Shown: piece by piece, positions 24,945 through 33,706 of the stretch | How the letters are laid out: each line of letters opens with the position of its first letter | How positions within the stretch are numbered: the first letter of the stretch is position 1 | NCBI RefSeq assembly: GCF_900101045.1 | Contig: NZ_FNFN01000001.1 | Location: 496,001 to 560,000 of the forward strand | Source: Nocardioides sp. YR527 | Lineage (GTDB): Bacteria > Actinomycetota > Actinomycetes > Propionibacteriales > Nocardioidaceae | Length of the DNA: 64,000 nt | Direction: 5' to 3' | Translations under genes and position numbers: made by a program | The notes under the pieces: generated by a model | The model's input: only the letters and a program-made list of their open reading frames with translations | The model's database searches: none | What the model was told of the DNA's origin: nothing

Positions 24945-25846
24945 GCCAGCAACGGACCGTGCGCCCGGGCTATGCCGTGGGCCTCGCCTCGATGTTGCGG
25001 CCGCTGCGGCGCGGGCTGGGGGATCCGACGTACAAGATCCTCGGCGAGGACCACTGGAGAGCCGTCCGTACGCCACAAGGCCCCGCCACGCTCAGGCTGC
25101 GCCAGCGCGACGCCGAGGTGGAGTCCGAGGCATGGGGCGAGGGTGCGGAGTGGGCCCTGGAGCACGTGCCCGGGCTGCTGGGAGCGGGCGACCATCCCGA
25201 GGAGTTCCGTACCGACGACCCGCTGCTCGCGGGCCTGCTGGAGCGTTTCGAGACACCACGCTTCGGGCGCACCGGTCTGGTGATGGAGGCGCTGGTGCCC
25301 TCGATCATCGAGCAGAAGGTGACCAACAACGAGGCGTTCCGCGGCTTCGGCAACCTGGTCCGGCGCTTCGGTGAGGTCGCCCCCGGCCCGGGCGCTGATC
25401 ACGGGCTGCGCCTGCAGCCGACACCCGAGACGCTCCGGACGATCCCCAGCTGGGACTGGCTGCGCCTGCCGGTCGATCCGGCCCGGTCCAAGGCCGTCCT
25501 CCAGGCTGCCCGGGTCGCGACCGCGGTCGAGCGGACCGCAGGTCTCCCCGGTGAGGAGGTCGAGCGTCGCCTCACCACCATCCCGGGCATCGGGGAGTGG
25601 ACCGTCGCCGAGGTGCGACAGCGGGCGCTCGGCGACCCCGACGCGGTCAGCTTCGGTGACTACCACCTCGCCAAGGACGTCGGGTGGGCGCTGACGAACG
25701 AGGCTTGGGATGACGACCGGCTCCGCGACTACCTGGAGCGGTTCCGCCCGCACCGCGCCCGCGTCGTGGCGCTGATCTATCGAGGCGCTGGGCAGCGGCC
25801 TCGGCGGGGGCCGAAGATGTCGCCTCGGACGCACTTGCCTAGCTGA
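24941..25846 (+). CDS. HhH-GPD DNA glycosylase (AlkA-like 3-methyladenine glycosylase)
   Basis: Protein of 301 residues that should excise alkylated bases. The helix-hairpin-helix motif is LTTIPGIGEWTVAEVRQRAL and the catalytic aspartate follows in DAVSFGDYHLAKDVG. The preceding helices (LVPSIIEQKVTNNEAFRGF) form the glycosylase core. There is no Cys cluster, so it is not an EndoIII-type enzyme. The start overlaps the stop of a 37-residue ORF by 4 nt. The C-terminal 20 residues are basic and probably disordered. Confidence 0.85.
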   Translation: MSQQRTVRPGYAVGLASMLRPLRRGLGDPTYKILGEDHWRAVRTPQGPATLRLRQRDAEVESEAWGEGAEWALEHVPGLLGAGDHPEEFRTDDPLLAGLLERFETPRFGRTGLVMEALVPSIIEQKVTNNEAFRGFGNLVRRFGEVAPGPGADHGLRLQPTPETLRTIPSWDWLRLPVDPARSKAVLQAARVATAVERTAGLPGEEVERRLTTIPGIGEWTVAEVRQRALGDPDAVSFGDYHLAKDVGWALTNEAWDDDRLRDYLERFRPHRARVVALIYRGAGQRPRRGPKMSPRTHLPS

Positions 25847-25852
25847 GTTTTA

Positions 25853-25929
25853 CTGCCGAGTCGGCGCATCCGCCCCCTCTCGCTCGCTTCGCTTCGCGAG
25901 GCACGGGGGCAGATCCGCCGACTCGGCAG
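25853..25929. terminator. Large structured terminator between convergent genes
   Basis: Outer arms CTGCCGAGTCGGCG (25853-25866) and its complement (25916-25929) enclose partly complementary inner segments, including CGCCCCC near 25871 against GGGGGC near 25905. It separates convergent glycosylase and phospholipase-like genes. The outer arm belongs to the CCGACTCGGCGC family seen at 11383. Confidence 0.65.
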
Positions 25930-25958
25930 GCCTCGGGGCGGTCGTGCCGGCTACGGGC

Positions 25959-27236
25959 TCAGAGCAGGGGGCGCAGGGGGGTGAGGACCAGCTCGGTGAA
26001 CTTGCGGTGGATGTCGCGGGCGGCCCACTCGTCGGCGGTCAGCTCGATCGCGTTGGACTCGTCGCGGGAGAAGATCTCCTCCATCTGCTTGGCGACGTCG
26101 CGGTCGAAGATCTCCAGGTTGATCTCGTAGTTGCCGGTCAGCGAGAGCCGGTCGATGTTGGCGGTGCCGACGGTCGACCAGAAGCCGTCGACGGTGGCGG
26201 TCTTGGCGTGGATCATCGCGTCCTTGAACCGCAGGATCCGCACACCCGAGCCGAGCAGCTGGGAGAAGTAGCCGCGCGAGATCCAGTCGACGACGATGTG
26301 GTTGGACTTCAGCGGCAGCAGGATGCGTACGTCGACCCCGCGCCGCGCCGCGGCCTTGAGCGCGTCCACGAAGTCCTCGTCGGGGACGAAGTAGGCGGTG
26401 GTCAGGTAGATGTTGCGGGAGGCCCGGTTGATCGCCTCGAGGTACATCGACCGGATCGGGAACATCCACAGCCGGGGCACGTTGCGGTGGAACCGGAGGT
26501 CGGGCTCCCATGACGGGGCGGTCTCGATGAGCAGCGGTCCCTCGGCGCCGTCGCGGTGGTTCAGCGGGTGCGGCCGCCGCCGGTTGAGGTTCCAGAAGTC
26601 GGCGAACGCGCGGCGCAGGTCCCAGACGCCGGGGCCGGTGATGCGCACGTGCGTGTCACGCCACTCGGTGGCGTACGCGGTCCCGATGTTGTAGCCGCCG
26701 ACGAACCCGACGGTGTCGTCGACGACCAGGATCTTGCGGTGGTCGCGGCCGTAGCGGGAGAGGTCGAAGAAGCGCCACCCTGCCGCGTAGGCGGGGTAGC
26801 GCAGGACGTGCATTCCCTCGGGGAAGCGCTTGAACCGGGAGGGAACCACGAGGTTGGCGAGCTCGTCGTAGATGCAGTAGACGTCGACCCCGCGTTCGGT
26901 CGCCGAGGCCAGCGCCTGCTTGAACCGCTGGCCGACCTCGTCGCCCTTCCAGATGTAGGTCTCGAGGAAGATCTGCTTCTTGGCGCCCTCGATGGCGGCG
27001 ATCATGTCCTCGTAGAGGTCGTTGCCGAACGTATAGGCGGTGACCGTGCCGTCGCCGACGCTGTTGGTCAACGGTGGCGTCACCGGGAACGGCTTGCCCC
27101 TTCGCCCGCGCTGGCCGCGGCTGCGGTAGCCGTCGACGAGGCTCATCACGACGGCGAGCGCCACCGGCACGCCGAAGACAACGAGGAGCAGGCGGCGTAG
27201 GAACCTCATGACGCCCCCCGGCGACAGTCTCATCAC
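25959..27236 (-). CDS. Phospholipase D / cardiolipin-synthase-like membrane enzyme
   Basis: Protein of 425 residues with an N-terminal membrane anchor (FLRRLLLVVFGVPVALAVVM) and two PLD domains. The HKD motifs are DHRKILVVDDTVGFVGGYN and IHAKTATVDGFWSTVGTANI. Two HKDs and the anchor fit cardiolipin synthases, which join phosphatidylglycerol with another phosphatidyl donor; many actinobacteria use a CDP-alcohol type enzyme instead, so the reaction is unproven. TAGATT at 27244-27249 (minus) lies 7 nt before GTG 27236, suggesting a leaderless mRNA. Confidence 0.83.
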   Translation of the reverse strand: MMRLSPGGVMRFLRRLLLVVFGVPVALAVVMSLVDGYRSRGQRGRRGKPFPVTPPLTNSVGDGTVTAYTFGNDLYEDMIAAIEGAKKQIFLETYIWKGDEVGQRFKQALASATERGVDVYCIYDELANLVVPSRFKRFPEGMHVLRYPAYAAGWRFFDLSRYGRDHRKILVVDDTVGFVGGYNIGTAYATEWRDTHVRITGPGVWDLRRAFADFWNLNRRRPHPLNHRDGAEGPLLIETAPSWEPDLRFHRNVPRLWMFPIRSMYLEAINRASRNIYLTTAYFVPDEDFVDALKAAARRGVDVRILLPLKSNHIVVDWISRGYFSQLLGSGVRILRFKDAMIHAKTATVDGFWSTVGTANIDRLSLTGNYEINLEIFDRDVAKQMEEIFSRDESNAIELTADEWAARDIHRKFTELVLTPLRPLL

Positions 27237-27442
27237 GGTCCCCAATCTAACCGGCCCGGCGCGGCGAGACACACCGGCGCGGACTTCTTACCCCATCGGC
27301 GGCTCCGGCGCGGGTGATCGCGCTCGGGACCAAGGGTGGAGGATCCTGTGACCCGCGTCACCTACCGCCGGGTAAGTCGTTGAAACGAAATACCTCCCAC
27401 CCTGTTCCCGGGCATGTCGCGGCGGGTCGTTGCCCTCAGAAC

Positions 27443-27456
27443 TGAAACATGTTCTA
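27443..27456 (+). promoter_or_regulatory. KstR-type operator before the mce4 operon
   Basis: TGAAACATGTTCTA matches TNNAACNNGTTNNA, the known 14-bp KstR motif. It lies 52 bp before the yrbE4A start. A kstR gene is present at 42601-43236. Confidence 0.75.
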
Positions 27457-27507
27457 CTACAGGCTCGAAACGTGAGCCGAGTCACAAGCCCTCGCGAAAG
27501 GTCAAGG

Positions 27508-28281
27508 ATGGCAGTGCAGTTCGCCTCGCTGGTCCGAGGTGTCGGCGGGATGGGTCTGATGACCGGAGAGGTCGTGAAGGGCACCTTCACGACCAAGTTC
27601 CAGATGAGGGAGTTCCTCGAGCAGGCCTGGTTCATCACCAGCGTCACGCTGCTGCCCGCCGTGCTGGTCTCGATCCCTTTCGGGGCGGTCATCTCGCTGC
27701 AGGTCGGCAACCTCGCCGGCCAGCTCGGGGCCCAGTCGTTCGCGGGGGCGACGGCGGTGCTCGCGGTGGTCAGGGAGGCGGCGCCGATGGCGGCCGCGCT
27801 GATCATCGCCGGTGCCGCCGGGTCGGCGATCTGCTCGGACATGGGATCGCGCAAGATCCGTGAGGAGATCGACGCGATGGAGGTGCTGGGCATCGACCCG
27901 GTGATCCGGCTGGTCATCCCACGGGTCCTCGCGTGCCTGTTCGTCTCGGTGATGATCAACGGGATCGTGATCGCGACCGGCATCGGTGGCGGCTACTTCT
28001 TCACCGTGATCGTCCAGGGCGGCTCGGCCGGTGCGTTCCTGTCGAGCTTCACCGCGCTGGCGAGCCTTCCCGACCTCTACATCTCGATGGTCAAGTCGGC
28101 CCTGTTCGGTTTCCTGGCGGCGATCATCGGCGCCTACAACGGCCTCAACGCCCAGGGTGGTCCCAGCGGCGTCGGCCGAGCGGTCAACGAGGCCGTGATC
28201 ATCGCGTTCATGATGCTGTTCGTCCTCAACTCCATCATGACCGCTGTCTACTTCCAGATCGTTCCTCAGGACGGGTTGTGA
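27508..28281 (+). CDS. yrbE4A: YrbE4A, Mce4 steroid transporter permease (MlaE family)
   Basis: Integral membrane permease of 257 residues, one of a pair forming the inner-membrane core of the Mce importer energised by an MceG ATPase encoded elsewhere. The MlaE-family segment GAAGSAICSDMGSRKIREEI DAMEVLGIDP contains the cytoplasmic EID-AM-E helix that docks on the ATPase. Five to six hydrophobic segments are visible. ATG 27508 follows an AAAGG site; an upstream GTG at 27472 is also in frame. It is the first gene of the operon, with a KstR operator upstream, and a 7-bp gap separates it from yrbE4B. Confidence 0.92.
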   Translation: MAVQFASLVRGVGGMGLMTGEVVKGTFTTKFQMREFLEQAWFITSVTLLPAVLVSIPFGAVISLQVGNLAGQLGAQSFAGATAVLAVVREAAPMAAALIIAGAAGSAICSDMGSRKIREEIDAMEVLGIDPVIRLVIPRVLACLFVSVMINGIVIATGIGGGYFFTVIVQGGSAGAFLSSFTALASLPDLYISMVKSALFGFLAAIIGAYNGLNAQGGPSGVGRAVNEAVIIAFMMLFVLNSIMTAVYFQIVPQDGL

Positions 28282-28288
28282 TCCCCCG

Positions 28289-29131
28289 GTGTCCAACACG
28301 CTCGCCCAGGTGGGCAACCAGATCGTCAAGGAGCAGCGCCAGGCCGTCGAAGGCTACGGCGACCAGCTGCTCTTCTACGTCAAGGCCCTGGCCTGGGCGC
28401 CACGCACCATCCGCCGCTACAAGCGGGAGGTGCTCAACATCCTCGCCGAGGTCGCCTTCGGTGCCGGTGGCCTGACGATGATCGCCGGCACCGTCGGCGT
28501 GATCGCCTTCATGGCCTTCTTCGCCGGCTCCGAGGTCGGCATCCAGGGCTACGCCAGCCTGAGCCAGATCGGCGTCGCGAAGTTCTCCGCGTTCATCTCG
28601 GCCTTCTTCAACACCCGCGAGGTCGCCCCGCTGATCTCCTCGATCGCGCTGGCCGCGACCGTCGGCTGCGGCTACACGGCCCGATTGGGCGCGATGCGCA
28701 TCAGCGAGGAGATCGACGCGCTCGAGGCGATGGGCGTGCCGAGCCTTCCCTACCTGGTCACCACCCGGATGATCGCCGGGTTCCTGGCCGTCATCCCGCT
28801 CTACATCGTCGCCCTGTGCGCCTCCTACCTCAGCCCGCGGCTGATCACGACGCTGATGTACGGGCAGTCGGGCGGGACGTACGACCACTACTTCCTGGCG
28901 TTCCTGCCGCCGATCGACATCCTCTACAGCTTCCTGAAGCTGATCATCCTCGCGGTCGCGATCATCCTGATCCACTGCTACTACGGCTACACCGCCTCCG
29001 GCGGCCCGGCCGGGGTCGGCATCGCGGTCGGCAAGGCGATCCGTACGTCCATCGTCACCGTCGTCGTCGCGGACTTCTTCCTGAGCTTCGCGATCTGGGG
29101 ATCGACGACCACGGTCCGGATCACGGGGTGA
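28289..29131 (+). CDS. yrbE4B: YrbE4B, Mce4 steroid transporter permease (MlaE family)
   Basis: Second MlaE-type permease, 280 residues, starting with GTG. The coupling region GYTARLGAMRISEEIDALEA and the following LPYLVTTRMIAGFLAVIPLY match YrbE proteins, and the C-terminal YTASGGPAGVGIAVGKAIR is the conserved tail loop. It should heterodimerise with YrbE4A. Seven bases separate it from mce4A, so all are expected on one mRNA. Confidence 0.92.
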   Translation: MSNTLAQVGNQIVKEQRQAVEGYGDQLLFYVKALAWAPRTIRRYKREVLNILAEVAFGAGGLTMIAGTVGVIAFMAFFAGSEVGIQGYASLSQIGVAKFSAFISAFFNTREVAPLISSIALAATVGCGYTARLGAMRISEEIDALEAMGVPSLPYLVTTRMIAGFLAVIPLYIVALCASYLSPRLITTLMYGQSGGTYDHYFLAFLPPIDILYSFLKLIILAVAIILIHCYYGYTASGGPAGVGIAVGKAIRTSIVTVVVADFFLSFAIWGSTTTVRITG

Positions 29132-29138
29132 GCGCCAG

Positions 29139-30281
29139 ATGTTGATGGGCATCCAGCGCGACACCCGCGCCGAGCACACCAAGCTCTTCGTCTCCGGGAT
29201 CGCCTTCACGGTGACCCTCGCCCTGCTGATCACGCTCTGCGTGGCGATCTACCAGAAGGCGTTCGTGCAGTTCACCACGGTGAGCGTCGAGGCAGATCGG
29301 GCCGGCCTGCAGCTGCCGCGCTACGGCGACGTCCGCATGCACGGCGTCATCGTCGGCCAGATCCGCGAGATCAACCAGGACGGCAAGAAGGCCGTCATCG
29401 AGCTCGGTCTGGAGCCGGAGCAGGCCGAGCAGATCCCCGCCAACGTCAGCGTCGCGATCAAGCCGACGACGCTGTTCGGGCAGAAGTACGTCGAGTTCAT
29501 CGACCCTGAAGGAGAGCGGACCGGCGCACTGAGCGACGGCACCGTGATCCCCGCCGACCGGGTCCGCACCAGCGTCGAGCTCGACGTGATCCTGGCCCGG
29601 CTCTTCCCGCTGCTGAAGTCGATCCGTCCCCAGGACCTCAACAGCACCCTGCACGCCCTCGCCACCGCACTCTCCGGCAACGGGGAGAAGCTCGGCGAGA
29701 CCATGGTCCAGCTCAACGACTACCTCGAAGAGATGAACGTCCACCTCCCCACACTCGAACGCGATCTCGAAGACATGGCCGACGTCGCCGAGACCTACTC
29801 CATGGCCGCGCCCGACCTCGTCAAGGTCCTCGAGAACACCACGACCACCGCCAACACCGTCACCGAGCAGCGTGCCCGCCTCGGCGGCCTGCTCACCTCC
29901 GTGACCGGAGTCGCCGACACCTCCAAGAACCTGCTCGCCGAGAACGAGAAGGCGATCAGGTACGAGACCGAGCTGGCGGTGCCGCTGCTCAAGCTGCTCT
30001 CCGACTACTCGCCGGAGTACACCTGCCTGCTGCGGGGCCTCGACGACTACACCGAGCTGCTGGCGACCGTCTTCCAGCAGAACCGCGTGCGCCAGACGAT
30101 GGTTCTCGACGGCACGCAGAAGCCGGCCTACGGCCGCGACGACCGCCCCGAGTGGGGCGAGATCGGCCATGGCCCATGGTGCGACGGCCTGCCGAACCCG
30201 CAGGTGCCGGCCGGCCCGAACGAGCTCGAGAACGGCACCGAGGACGTCCCGTGGGCGCCCGGGAACGGGGGTCTGCAGTGA
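29139..30281 (+). CDS. mce4A: Mce4A, MCE-domain lipid/steroid transfer protein
   Basis: Protein of 380 residues: an N-terminal membrane anchor (about 17-40, FVSGIAFTVTLALLITLCVA), the MCE/MlaD beta-barrel domain (about 45-130, with RMHGVIVGQIREI and LFGQKYVEFIDP), then a long helical needle region (about 140-300) and a C-terminal tail with two cysteines. Mce A-F subunits form a hetero-hexameric channel carrying steroids across the periplasm. The stop overlaps mce4B (GTGA). Confidence 0.92.
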   Translation: MLMGIQRDTRAEHTKLFVSGIAFTVTLALLITLCVAIYQKAFVQFTTVSVEADRAGLQLPRYGDVRMHGVIVGQIREINQDGKKAVIELGLEPEQAEQIPANVSVAIKPTTLFGQKYVEFIDPEGERTGALSDGTVIPADRVRTSVELDVILARLFPLLKSIRPQDLNSTLHALATALSGNGEKLGETMVQLNDYLEEMNVHLPTLERDLEDMADVAETYSMAAPDLVKVLENTTTTANTVTEQRARLGGLLTSVTGVADTSKNLLAENEKAIRYETELAVPLLKLLSDYSPEYTCLLRGLDDYTELLATVFQQNRVRQTMVLDGTQKPAYGRDDRPEWGEIGHGPWCDGLPNPQVPAGPNELENGTEDVPWAPGNGGLQ

Positions 30282-31375
30282 ACAAGCGAGATCTGAAGAC
30301 CGCGGTCGCCGGGACCAAGCTGGTCATCTTCACCGTCCTCTCGATCCTCGTCACCGGCACCCTGGCCTCGATCATGGGCAACGTCGGCTTCGGCGACCGG
30401 GTGCCCTACCGCGCCGAGTTCACCACCGCCTCGGGCCTGAGCGAGGGAGACGACGTACGCGTCGCCGGCATCAACGTGGGCGAGGTGCTCTCCGTCGAGA
30501 TCGAGGGCGGTGACCACGCGATGGTCACCTTCCGGGTCGACGCGACGGTGCCGCTGACCACCGCCAGCGGCGCCCAGGTGCGCTACCTGAACCTCGTCGG
30601 CGACCGCTACCTGGCCCTGACCCAGGACGCCGGGCAGCAGTCGGGATCGGAGGGCACCCCCTTGCGGAAGGGACAGGCCATCGCGATGGCCAACACCACG
30701 CCGGCGCTCGACCTGACCGAGCTCTTCAATGGCTTCCAGCCCCTCTTCCAGGCGCTGCAGCCCAAGGACGTCAACAAGCTCTCCCTCAACCTGATCCGGG
30801 TGCTGCAGGGGGAGGGCGGCACGGTCGCGAGCCTCCTCTCGGAGACGGCGGAGCTGACCAGCGCCCTGGCCGAACGCGACCAGCTGATCGGCGATGTGAT
30901 CACCAACCTGTCCAAGACGCTCAACACGGTCAACGAGCACCACACCGAGCTGGCCGACCTCATCCAGCAGCTCAGCGGGTGGATGAAGGACCTGGCGCGC
31001 GACAAGGAGGCGATCGGCGACTCGATCTCCTCGATCGGCGACCTCACCGACGAGCTGGCCGGGCTGCTCACCGACGTACGTCCGTTCCTCAAGGAGGACA
31101 TCAAGCAGCTCAAGCGCGTGGTGGACATCCTCAACAAGCCGGGCAACCAGAAGCTGCTCGACAAGACGCTCGAGCGGCTCCCGGAGACCCTCGAGTCGCA
31201 GGCGCGGATCGGCAGCTACGGCTCCTGGTACAACTACTACCTCTGCGACCTCGACTTCTCGATCAAGCTGCCCTCGCTCGGTGAGCTGCTCGACAACTCA
31301 CCGGCCGTCAAGGCGATCCAGAAGCAGCTCGACAACGTGGCCTTCTACAGCCGGGCCGAGAGGTGCAAGCTATGA
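30278..31375 (+). CDS. mce4B: Mce4B, MCE-domain protein
   Basis: Protein of 365 residues: anchor at about 13-34 (TKLVIFTVLSILVTGTLAS), MCE domain at about 38-118 (SEGDDVRVAGINVGEVLS, RYLNLVGDRYLAL), and a helical region with heptad-like pattern to about 330. GTG 30278 is chosen because it overlaps the mce4A stop as GTGA; longer readings extend into mce4A. It ends in RAERCKL. The next annotated mce gene starts 79 bp later, an unusual gap filled by a 27-codon ORF. Confidence 0.92.
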   Translation: MNKRDLKTAVAGTKLVIFTVLSILVTGTLASIMGNVGFGDRVPYRAEFTTASGLSEGDDVRVAGINVGEVLSVEIEGGDHAMVTFRVDATVPLTTASGAQVRYLNLVGDRYLALTQDAGQQSGSEGTPLRKGQAIAMANTTPALDLTELFNGFQPLFQALQPKDVNKLSLNLIRVLQGEGGTVASLLSETAELTSALAERDQLIGDVITNLSKTLNTVNEHHTELADLIQQLSGWMKDLARDKEAIGDSISSIGDLTDELAGLLTDVRPFLKEDIKQLKRVVDILNKPGNQKLLDKTLERLPETLESQARIGSYGSWYNYYLCDLDFSIKLPSLGELLDNSPAVKAIQKQLDNVAFYSRAERCKL

Positions 31376-31455
31376 GTGAGCGCCAGCGAACGACCATCAA
31401 TCCCAGACCGGTGCGTCCGTATCCTTGCTCCTCCTCGACGGAGGTGCCGGTCTGA
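31372..31455 (+). CDS. Possible 27-residue bridging ORF between mce4B and mce4C
   Basis: ATG 31372 overlaps the mce4B stop (ATGA), and its TGA (31453-31455) overlaps the mce4C ATG (TGATG). The product would be MSERQRTTINPRPVRPYPCS plus SSTEVPV, with no recognisable feature. GAGGTG at 31441-31446, inside the ORF, is a ribosome site for mce4C. It may exist only to carry ribosomes across the gap between the two genes. Confidence 0.35.
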   Translation: MSERQRTTINPRPVRPYPCSSSTEVPV

Positions 31456-32444
31456 TGGCACACCACTCCGACACCCAGCTCAAGCGCACCGGCGTGATCA
31501 CGATCGTCGTGATCGCACTGGCGCTCACCGCTGCGTTCAACCTGCGCAAGCTGCCGTGGTTCGCCGGCACCACCTACCAGGCCGAGTTCTCCGACACCAG
31601 CGGCCTGCACGTGGGCAACCGGGTCGAGATCGCCGGCATCCGGGTCGGCCGGGTCAGCGACATCGAGATCGAGGGGGCCAAGGTGGTCGTCTCCTTCTCG
31701 GTCGACGGCGCCGAGATCGGCCACCGCAGCGAGGCGAAGATCGGGGTGCTCAACCTGCTGGGGGAGAAGTACCTCGACGTCACCCCGCAGGGCGGCCGGA
31801 CGCTCGACGCCGGAGACACGATCCCGCTCGCCCGCACCAGCGCGGGCAGCGACATCGTCGGCACCTTCGGCGACCTCGCCGAGACGACCGAGGCGATCGA
31901 CACCCAGCAGCTGGCCAAGGCGCTGACCACGATGTCGGGCACCCTCGACAAGGCGGGACCCGAGGTGCAGGGCGCCTTCCAGGGCATCGCCGCGCTCTCC
32001 CAGACGATCGCCGCCCGCGGTGACGAGCTGGAGTCGCTGCTGCAGGACGCCGAGCAGGTCGTCCAGCTCGTCAACGAGCGCAAGCAGGACATCGTCAGCG
32101 TGATGGAGAACGGCGACCAGGTCTTCGCCGAGCTGATCCAACGCCGCCAGGCCATCCACCAGCTGCTGGTCAACGCCACCGCCCTGGCCGAGCAGCTGCA
32201 GGCCCTGGTGAAGGAGAACCAGAAGCAGATCGGTCCCGCGCTGGACGCGCTCCAGCAGGCGCTGAAGTTCCTCAACGCCCGCGACGAGGACCTGACCAAG
32301 ACCATCCAGAACTACGGGCCGTACGCGTCGATCCTGATCAACATCATCGGCACCGGCCCCTGGTTCGACGCCTACCTCGCCAACCTGACCGGCATCGTGA
32401 GCGGCGAGTTCGTGCCCGGACGACGACCAGGGATCGTGGAATGA
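31455..32444 (+). CDS. mce4C: Mce4C, MCE-domain protein
   Basis: Protein of 329 residues from ATG 31455, with GAGGTG 8 nt upstream. Anchor at about 11-30 (TGVITIVVIALALTAAFNL), MCE domain at about 38-115 (GNRVEIAGIRVGRVSDIEIE, LNLLGEKYLDVTP), then helices rich in Gln/Glu (ALVKENQKQIGPALDALQQA). Overlaps mce4D by 4 nt. Same role as the other subunits in the steroid channel. Confidence 0.92.
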   Translation: MAHHSDTQLKRTGVITIVVIALALTAAFNLRKLPWFAGTTYQAEFSDTSGLHVGNRVEIAGIRVGRVSDIEIEGAKVVVSFSVDGAEIGHRSEAKIGVLNLLGEKYLDVTPQGGRTLDAGDTIPLARTSAGSDIVGTFGDLAETTEAIDTQQLAKALTTMSGTLDKAGPEVQGAFQGIAALSQTIAARGDELESLLQDAEQVVQLVNERKQDIVSVMENGDQVFAELIQRRQAIHQLLVNATALAEQLQALVKENQKQIGPALDALQQALKFLNARDEDLTKTIQNYGPYASILINIIGTGPWFDAYLANLTGIVSGEFVPGRRPGIVE

Positions 32445-33706
32445 CAAAGAACTTCTGGGGCCGAAAGTGGGCCGCGCTGCCCATCGCGCTGGTGCTGATG
32501 TGCGGGCTGCTGCTCGTCTCCGAGGTGGCCGCGCCCGACACCAAGCTGGTCACCGCCAGCTTCCCGCAGGCGGTGAGCATCTACGAGGGCTCCGACGTGG
32601 TCATCATGGGTGTCAAGGTCGGCAAGGTCGCCTCGCTGGAGCCGAAGGGCGACCACGTCGACGCGGTGATCGAGTACGAGAGCGACTACAAGCTGCCCAA
32701 GGACGTGAAGGCGGCGATCGTCACCCCGACCCTGGTCGCGGACCGGTTCGTGCAGCTGACACCGGCCTACACCGGTGGACCGACGATGGCCGACGGCGGC
32801 GAGATCCCGATCGAGCGCACCGCGGTGCCGGTCGAGCTCGACCGGATCTATGCCAGCCTCTCCGAGCTGACCACGGCGCTCGGGCCCAACGGAGCCAACA
32901 AGAACGGTGCGCTGAGCGACGTCCTGCGTGAGGGCGCCGACGCACTGGAGGGCAACGGCAAGATCGGTAACCAGGCGATCGCCGACATGTCCGAGGCGGC
33001 CCAGGTGCTCGGCGGCAACTCCGAGCAGCTCTTCAGCACCCTCTCCCAGCTCTCCGAGGTCACCAGGACACTGGCTCGCAACGACGACACGACCGAGAAG
33101 TTCCTCACCGACCTCGCGGACGTCTCCACCCAGCTCGCCGGGGAGAGCGACGAGCTCGACCAGGCGCTGGTCGCGATCGCGCAGGCGGTCAAGGTGACCA
33201 AGTCCTTCGTCGAGAACAACCGCGACGCCCTGGTCGGCGACGTCAAGCAGCTCAACAAGACGCTCAACATCCTGGCCAAGGAGAAGGAGACGCTCGGCAC
33301 CGTCATCGACCTGGCGCCGCTCGGGATCGGCAACCTGGCCGAGTCCTTCGACCCGGCGTCCGGATCGGTCGGCTTCCGGCTGCAGGTCGGTCCGATCGGC
33401 TCCGACCTCTCCAACATCCTCTGCATGGTCGTCGAGAACGACCAGATCCCGGGGGCCAAGGAGATCTGCGCACTGTTCAAGGCGCTGCTGCCCAGCGGGG
33501 TCACCTCGGCGGTCGGCGGTGCGCTCACCGACGCCGCCGCTCCCACCGACCGCGACACCGCCACCGGGCTGCCGATCGAGACCCCGACAGGGATCTCCGG
33601 CGACAAGGCCAAGAAGCCCGAGGTCGAGCCAGAGGTGGTCACCGAGGGCGGGATCGGAGCACTCTCGGGGTCGCTCCAGGACCTGATGTCAGGAGGCAAG
33701 AAGTGA
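32441..33706 (+). CDS. mce4D: Mce4D, MCE-domain protein
   Basis: Protein of 421 residues: anchor at about 10-28 (AALPIALVLMCGLLLVSEV), MCE domain at about 33-115 (SIYEGSDVVIMGVKVGKVAS, LVADRFVQLTPAY), helical section to about 300, then a Pro/Thr/Ala-rich tail that is probably disordered (TDRDTATGLPIETPTGISGD). The start overlaps the mce4C stop (ATGA) and the stop overlaps mce4E (GTGA). Confidence 0.92.
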   Translation: MTKNFWGRKWAALPIALVLMCGLLLVSEVAAPDTKLVTASFPQAVSIYEGSDVVIMGVKVGKVASLEPKGDHVDAVIEYESDYKLPKDVKAAIVTPTLVADRFVQLTPAYTGGPTMADGGEIPIERTAVPVELDRIYASLSELTTALGPNGANKNGALSDVLREGADALEGNGKIGNQAIADMSEAAQVLGGNSEQLFSTLSQLSEVTRTLARNDDTTEKFLTDLADVSTQLAGESDELDQALVAIAQAVKVTKSFVENNRDALVGDVKQLNKTLNILAKEKETLGTVIDLAPLGIGNLAESFDPASGSVGFRLQVGPIGSDLSNILCMVVENDQIPGAKEICALFKALLPSGVTSAVGGALTDAAAPTDRDTATGLPIETPTGISGDKAKKPEVEPEVVTEGGIGALSGSLQDLMSGGKK

